Shown: positions 4,594 through 8,247 of the stretch, in pieces
Numbering within the stretch: the stretch's first letter is position 1
Layout of the letters: the number at the start of each line of letters is the position of its first letter
From: an uncultured Eubacterium sp.
GTDB lineage: Bacteria > Bacillota > Clostridia > Peptostreptococcales > Anaerovoracaceae
Reading direction: 5' to 3'
NCBI GenBank assembly: GCA_900551775.1
Contig: URXI01000194.1
Coordinates: 1 to 8,247, forward strand
Length of the DNA: 8,247 nucleotides
Notes under the pieces: model-generated
What the model was told of the DNA's origin: nothing
What the model saw: only the letters and a program-made list of their open reading frames with translations
Databases searched by the model: none
Translations under genes and position numbers: made by a program

Positions 4594-7263
4594 TTACTTC
4601 AAATCATACCAGGTATCACCTTGGTTCAGATCGCTTTCCAGCTTTACTTTCAGATCCATAGCCCCTTCCATGTTTCTCACCAGAAGTTCTTCAATTTCGA
4701 CCATCTCGTCCTTATGGGTCCTGATAATCAGCTCATCGTGAACCTGTAAAATCAATTTTGATTTATAATTTTTCTCTTTTAACTCGCGATAAACTTTGAT
4801 CATGGCGAGTTTGATAATATCCGCTGCACTGCCCTGAATCGGCGAATTCATCGCCAGGCGTTCCCCTAACTGACGCGTCATATAGTTAGACGAATTGATC
4901 TCATGGATATATCGCTTACGGCCCATGATGGTTTCAGAATAGCCGTTCGCCTTGCAGTTTGCAACTTGCTCGTCCATGTAGTTTTTTACTGCAATGTGTT
5001 TATCGAAATAATCTTTGATATATTTTTCTGCCTCTTTGCGGGTAATCTGCAGTTCCTCAGATAAACCAAAGCCGCTCATCCCATAGATGACGCCGAAGTT
5101 AACGGCTTTTGCTCTGCTTCTGTCAAGCGGTGTCACAGCATCATAATCGAGATTGAAAACTCTGGCAGCCGTATTTCGATGAATATCATCTCCATTGTTA
5201 AATGCCTCGATCAAATTCTCATCGCCTGACAGATGAGCCAGGATTCTCAGTTCTATCTGCGAATAATCGGCTCCCACAAGGGTACAGTTTTCACATCCCG
5301 GAACAAAAGACTTGCGAAGCTGCCTTCCCAGATCCTGTCTGATAGGGATATTCTGCAGGTTAGGTTCTGTACAACTGATTCGCCCTGTCGCAGTGACGGT
5401 CTGCTGTAGGTGTGCTCTGATCTTTCCGTCTTTTCCAATCAGCGGTTTGAGCCCTTCTACATAGGTGCTGTTCAATTTGGTCAAAGTTCTGTACTGCAAT
5501 ACCATGTCCACAATGGGATGCTTGTCACGAATTTTCTCTAAAATATCGGCGCTGGTACTATATCCCCGCTTTGTCTTTTTGCCGGCGGGCAGTTCCAGTC
5601 TTTCGAAGAGGATTTCGCCCAGCTGCGCTGGAGAATTAATGTTGAATTCAATACCTGCGAGAGCGTAAATACTTTTTTCCAGTTTAACGATTTCTTCTTT
5701 CAAGACGAGTCCGAAGTTCTCTAATGTTTCTTTATCTACGCTGAAGCCTTCCACTTCCATTGAAGCCAGCACTTCAATCAAAGGCAGTTCCACCTGCCGA
5801 AAGACTTTTTCCAAGCCATTGTCAGTAAGAATTCTTTTCTGGAGCTGCATCAATCTTTTGACAGCAACACACCAGTCAAAGCCGTAATCGATATATTTTG
5901 AAGTGCTGCCGCCCAGAAGATCAATTTGACCGCTTTCCTCCATAAATTCTTTTTCGTCTTTCAGTTCATAATGCAGGTTTTCAAAGGCCAAAGTCTTCAT
6001 GTTATAATTAGACTTTGTCGGATCGATGACATATTGCGCGATAGCCGTATCGAATTCTGTATCAGGAGAAGTAAATCCTTTATACATCAAGGCGTAGTAA
6101 TCTTTAATCAGATCGTGACCAATGATAGAAAATCGTTTCTCATTGAGAATTTTTATCATTTCGCCTAGGATGTCCGCCACATCAAAGTTTACGTAATAGT
6201 AATTATCATCCACTAAAAAAGCTGCGCCAAAAACCGTCGGATCATCGATATGGCTGTTATCACTGAATACTTTCAGAATGAGCGGGGTTCCCTCTTTCAG
6301 TTCCTTGAGGAAAAACAAACCTTTTGCATCACAGATTTCCGTCTTGCTATACTCTACGTCACTGTCTTCAAAATCCATAGACATCTCAGGATTATCTTCG
6401 ATATGAAGCCGTTTGAGAAAACTATTGAATTCCAATTTTACGTAAAGATTGATCAAGGCATTATAATCAGGCTGCATCACTTTATATTTTTCTATTTCGA
6501 TATCCAAAGGCACGTATTGATTGATGGTTGCCAGTCTTCTGCTCATTGCAGCAAGCTGTGCATTCTCCTCAACCTTTGTCCGAAGTTTCGCATTGCTGAT
6601 TTGGTCAGTATTTGCCAGCAGATTTGCGACACTGCCGAACTGCGTCAAGAGTTTAATCCCCGTTTTCTCCCCTACGCCGGGAATACCGGGAATGTTATCG
6701 GACTGATCACCCATGAGGCCTTTGAGGTCGATGAACTGCTCTGGAGTCAGCTGATACCGCTCAATCATTTTTTCTCTGTCGTAGAGGTCGAACTCGGAGA
6801 TGCCTTTTTTGGTAATCAAAATATGTGTTACATCAGTGGCTAACTGCAAAGCATCCTTGTCTCCAGTGATAACCAATGGTTCCAAACCTTTTTCTTCTGC
6901 GATTCTGGCGACTGTGCCGATAATGTCGTCGGCTTCAAAACCATCGATTTCTAGATTTTCGATGTTCATTGCTGTGAGAATTTCTTTCATCAGGGGAATT
7001 TCCATAGCCAGTTCTGGCGGCATCTTTTTGCGTCCGGCCTTGTATTCCTTGTACTCTTCATGCCGGAAAGTAGGTGCTTTTCGATCCCAGGCAACTGTAA
7101 TATAGTCAGGTACATAATCATCCTGTATTTTTGTAAGCATATTGATAAATCCATAAATCCCTTGGGTGTAAATCCCCTCTTTGGTGATCATTGGACGCTG
7201 CATCGCATAATAAGCTCTGTTAATCAAGCTGTTTCCGTCAATAATGACAATTCGTTTTCCCAT
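4594..7263 (-). CDS. polA: DNA polymerase I
   Basis: An 889-residue family A polymerase that fills gaps and removes RNA primers during Okazaki-fragment maturation and excision repair. The 5' nuclease domain (about 1-290) has GFEADDIIGT (108-117), ITGDKDALQL (132-141) and GDQSDNIPGIPGVGEKTG (185-202). The middle domain (about 305-480) has the 3'-5' exonuclease fold, but the DTE motif is absent and the third-motif Asp aligns with Trp464, so proofreading is probably lost, as in Bacillus PolA. In the polymerase domain, motif A is DYSQIELR (666-673, metal Asp666), motif B holds Arg715, Lys719 and Phe723 in RSRAKAVNFG, and motif C is QVHDE (840-844, Asp843). Phe723 is the position that selects against dideoxynucleotides. 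The Shine-Dalgarno AAAAGGA lies about 9 nt before the ATG. It is the first gene of an operon with coaE and the solute-binding protein. Confidence 0.99.
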   Translation of the reverse strand: MGKRIVIIDGNSLINRAYYAMQRPMITKEGIYTQGIYGFINMLTKIQDDYVPDYITVAWDRKAPTFRHEEYKEYKAGRKKMPPELAMEIPLMKEILTAMNIENLEIDGFEADDIIGTVARIAEEKGLEPLVITGDKDALQLATDVTHILITKKGISEFDLYDREKMIERYQLTPEQFIDLKGLMGDQSDNIPGIPGVGEKTGIKLLTQFGSVANLLANTDQISNAKLRTKVEENAQLAAMSRRLATINQYVPLDIEIEKYKVMQPDYNALINLYVKLEFNSFLKRLHIEDNPEMSMDFEDSDVEYSKTEICDAKGLFFLKELKEGTPLILKVFSDNSHIDDPTVFGAAFLVDDNYYYVNFDVADILGEMIKILNEKRFSIIGHDLIKDYYALMYKGFTSPDTEFDTAIAQYVIDPTKSNYNMKTLAFENLHYELKDEKEFMEESGQIDLLGGSTSKYIDYGFDWCVAVKRLMQLQKRILTDNGLEKVFRQVELPLIEVLASMEVEGFSVDKETLENFGLVLKEEIVKLEKSIYALAGIEFNINSPAQLGEILFERLELPAGKKTKRGYSTSADILEKIRDKHPIVDMVLQYRTLTKLNSTYVEGLKPLIGKDGKIRAHLQQTVTATGRISCTEPNLQNIPIRQDLGRQLRKSFVPGCENCTLVGADYSQIELRILAHLSGDENLIEAFNNGDDIHRNTAARVFNLDYDAVTPLDRSRAKAVNFGVIYGMSGFGLSEELQITRKEAEKYIKDYFDKHIAVKNYMDEQVANCKANGYSETIMGRKRYIHEINSSNYMTRQLGERLAMNSPIQGSAADIIKLAMIKVYRELKEKNYKSKLILQVHDELIIRTHKDEMVEIEELLVRNMEGAMDLKVKLESDLNQGDTWYDLK

Positions 7264-7298
7264 TTTTCCAATCCTTTTCCTTTAAATTTCTAACTATT

Positions 7299-7327
7299 AG
7301 TATAAGGCAGAATGGTGAATTTTACAA
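7299..7327 (-). promoter_or_regulatory. Promoter of the polA-coaE-binding protein operon
   Basis: On the minus strand TTGTAA (7322-7327) and TATACT (7299-7304) are separated by 17 nt. Predicted initiation is near 7292, giving a 5' UTR of about 29 nt with the polA ribosome binding site. It lies between the upstream terminator (7377-7405) and polA, where an operon promoter is expected. Confidence 0.7.
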
Positions 7328-7376
7328 CAAAGGTTTTTGACAGAATCAGCACTATCCGAATCAAAACGGATTGCAC

Positions 7377-7405
7377 AAAAAGAGCCATCCCCATGGGACA
7401 GCTCT
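7377..7405 (-). terminator. Intrinsic terminator after the P1 peptidase gene
   Basis: Minus-strand RNA forms an 11-bp stem (AGAGCTGTCCC with GGGATGGCTCT, two G-U pairs) with a 3-nt AUG loop, followed by a run of five U (7377-7381). It starts 6 nt after the peptidase stop codon and insulates the polA operon. Confidence 0.87.
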
Positions 7406-7411
7406 GTAAGT

Positions 7412-8247
7412 TTATTTTTTTGTAAAATCGACTGCCGCCTTCAGACCATACGCAGGCTCTGCTTTCTCTACAGCCCGCTCGATTGCTTTTGCGATCTCTT
7501 CTGTGGCCAGGACAGCTAAGGCGTCAAAATTGACCTCAACCTCTCCTGTTGCCATGACGAATATCGTATCGCCATCGGCAGTGGAATGCACTGGTTTGAT
7601 TGCTCTTGCATAACCGTCATGAGCGATGGAAGCTAACTTGGTACATTGTGCTTTCGTCAACTTGCCATTGGTCAGGACACAGCTGATGGTGGTATTTCCT
7701 TTGAAAATATCGAACTGCCTCGCGATATCTTCTTTGATGATTTCTGAGGTGGATAGCAGCGTGGTCCCATCCTCGGACAAAATGCCGGCAATCTGTTTTC
7801 CCTGGCTGTCGAATACATCTCCTAATGCGTTGACTGCCGAAATTGCGCCTACTTGCAGTTCACCCACTTCTATGGCTGAGGCGCCCTGCCCGCTCTTCAT
7901 CATACGACCTGGTCCCCGGTACTTGCCTACTGAAGCACCGGTACCAGCACCGTGATTGCCTTCTGCAAAGATACCATTAAAAGCGTTCTCTGCGGCACTG
8001 CGGCCCATTTCTTTGTCGGGACGGACTTTTCTGTCACCGACTACCAGATCAAAGAGCGAAGCGCCGCAGACGATGGGCACAATCCCTACACCGACATCAA
8101 ATCCGATCCCCTTCTCTTCAAGAAAGTCCATGACACCGCAGCCTGCTTCCAGACCATAGGCACTGCCGCCGGACAGAGCAACCGCGTTGATTTCCTGCAC
8201 CATGTTTTCCGGCTTCAGCAAATCTGTCTCTCTTGTGGCAGGGCCGC
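7412..8247 (-). CDS. P1 family peptidase (DmpA / S58 type), 5' end outside window
   Basis: An N-terminal-nucleophile hydrolase of the DmpA family, whose members are aminopeptidases, some acting on D- or beta-amino acids, or are antibiotic-pathway enzymes such as ThnT. The frame stays open to the window edge. The residues there, PATRETDLLKPENMV, fit the conserved family N-terminal region, so TTG 8221 and the ATG at 8203 are internal and the true start lies beyond 8247. Visible marks are ALSGGSAYGLEA, GNHGAGTGASVGK, and the likely self-cleavage site GNTTIS, with Asn at 7694-7696 and the candidate nucleophile Thr at 7691-7693. These are followed by LTKAQCTKLASIAHDGYARAI and DGDTIFVMATG. Cleavage would give a large alpha and a small beta chain of about 93 residues. 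No signal peptide can be judged. The substrate is unknown. Confidence 0.92.
   Translation of the reverse strand, partial: GPATRETDLLKPENMVQEINAVALSGGSAYGLEAGCGVMDFLEEKGIGFDVGVGIVPIVCGASLFDLVVGDRKVRPDKEMGRSAAENAFNGIFAEGNHGAGTGASVGKYRGPGRMMKSGQGASAIEVGELQVGAISAVNALGDVFDSQGKQIAGILSEDGTTLLSTSEIIKEDIARQFDIFKGNTTISCVLTNGKLTKAQCTKLASIAHDGYARAIKPVHSTADGDTIFVMATGEVEVNFDALAVLATEEIAKAIERAVEKAEPAYGLKAAVDFTKK

Noticed and set aside
6250..6843. A 197-codon open frame on the plus strand
   Set aside because: It lies wholly antisense to polA's conserved nuclease domain, has no recognisable motif or ribosome binding site, and its composition is that expected from reversed polA codons.
7354..7371. Inverted repeat ATCCG/CGGAT upstream of the polA promoter, considered as an operator
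   Set aside because: Only 5-bp arms with an 8-nt loop, no match to a known operator, and well upstream of the -35. Chance is likely.
7626..8159. Plus-strand open frames of 109 and 67 codons
   Set aside because: Both are antisense to the well-supported P1 peptidase gene, with Pro/Ser-rich translations typical of shadows.

Overview
The window looks like chromosomal DNA of a low-to-moderate GC Bacillota, most likely class Clostridia. The grounds are the A/T-rich codon use, strong Shine-Dalgarno sequences, TTGACA/TATAAT-type promoters, tRNA genes with encoded CCA, a PolA whose exonuclease domain has lost its catalytic acidic residues, and a GntR regulator/tyrosine phosphatase pair. I cannot name a genus. 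All genes I accept are on the minus strand, so transcription runs from high to low coordinates.

Layout in the direction of transcription. At the right edge is the 3' part of a P1-family (DmpA, S58) peptidase gene, whose start lies outside the window. It ends at a good intrinsic terminator (7377-7405). A promoter at about 7299-7327 then drives polA (DNA polymerase I), coaE (dephospho-CoA kinase) and a family 5 extracellular solute-binding protein. The polA-coaE gap is 24 nt, and coaE and the binding protein overlap by 14 nt, so these three form an operon. The binding protein has an N-terminal membrane helix and no lipobox. Next is tRNA-Leu(GAG), with its own promoter directly after the binding-protein stop codon, followed by a strong terminator (2141-2174).

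Below that terminator is a decayed gene of about 1.16 kb (945 to about 2106). Three short open frames and the sequence between them join into one ancestral GntR-type regulator with two winged-helix domains. It carries a 5' truncation, an in-frame TAG, a frameshift and an in-frame TGA. Its ancestral stop codon overlaps the ribosome binding site of an intact protein-tyrosine-phosphatase-like gene (170-940), so the two were a coupled pair. A tRNA-Gly(CCC) gene with its own promoter closes the window.

The operon combines DNA repair and replication, coenzyme A synthesis and an orphan peptide-binding-like protein. The phosphatase appears to have outlived its regulator. I see no phage, insertion sequence, CRISPR array or defence system. 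The most unusual items are the two-winged-helix regulator pseudogene beside its surviving phosphatase, and the membrane-tethered binding protein in the polA-coaE operon.
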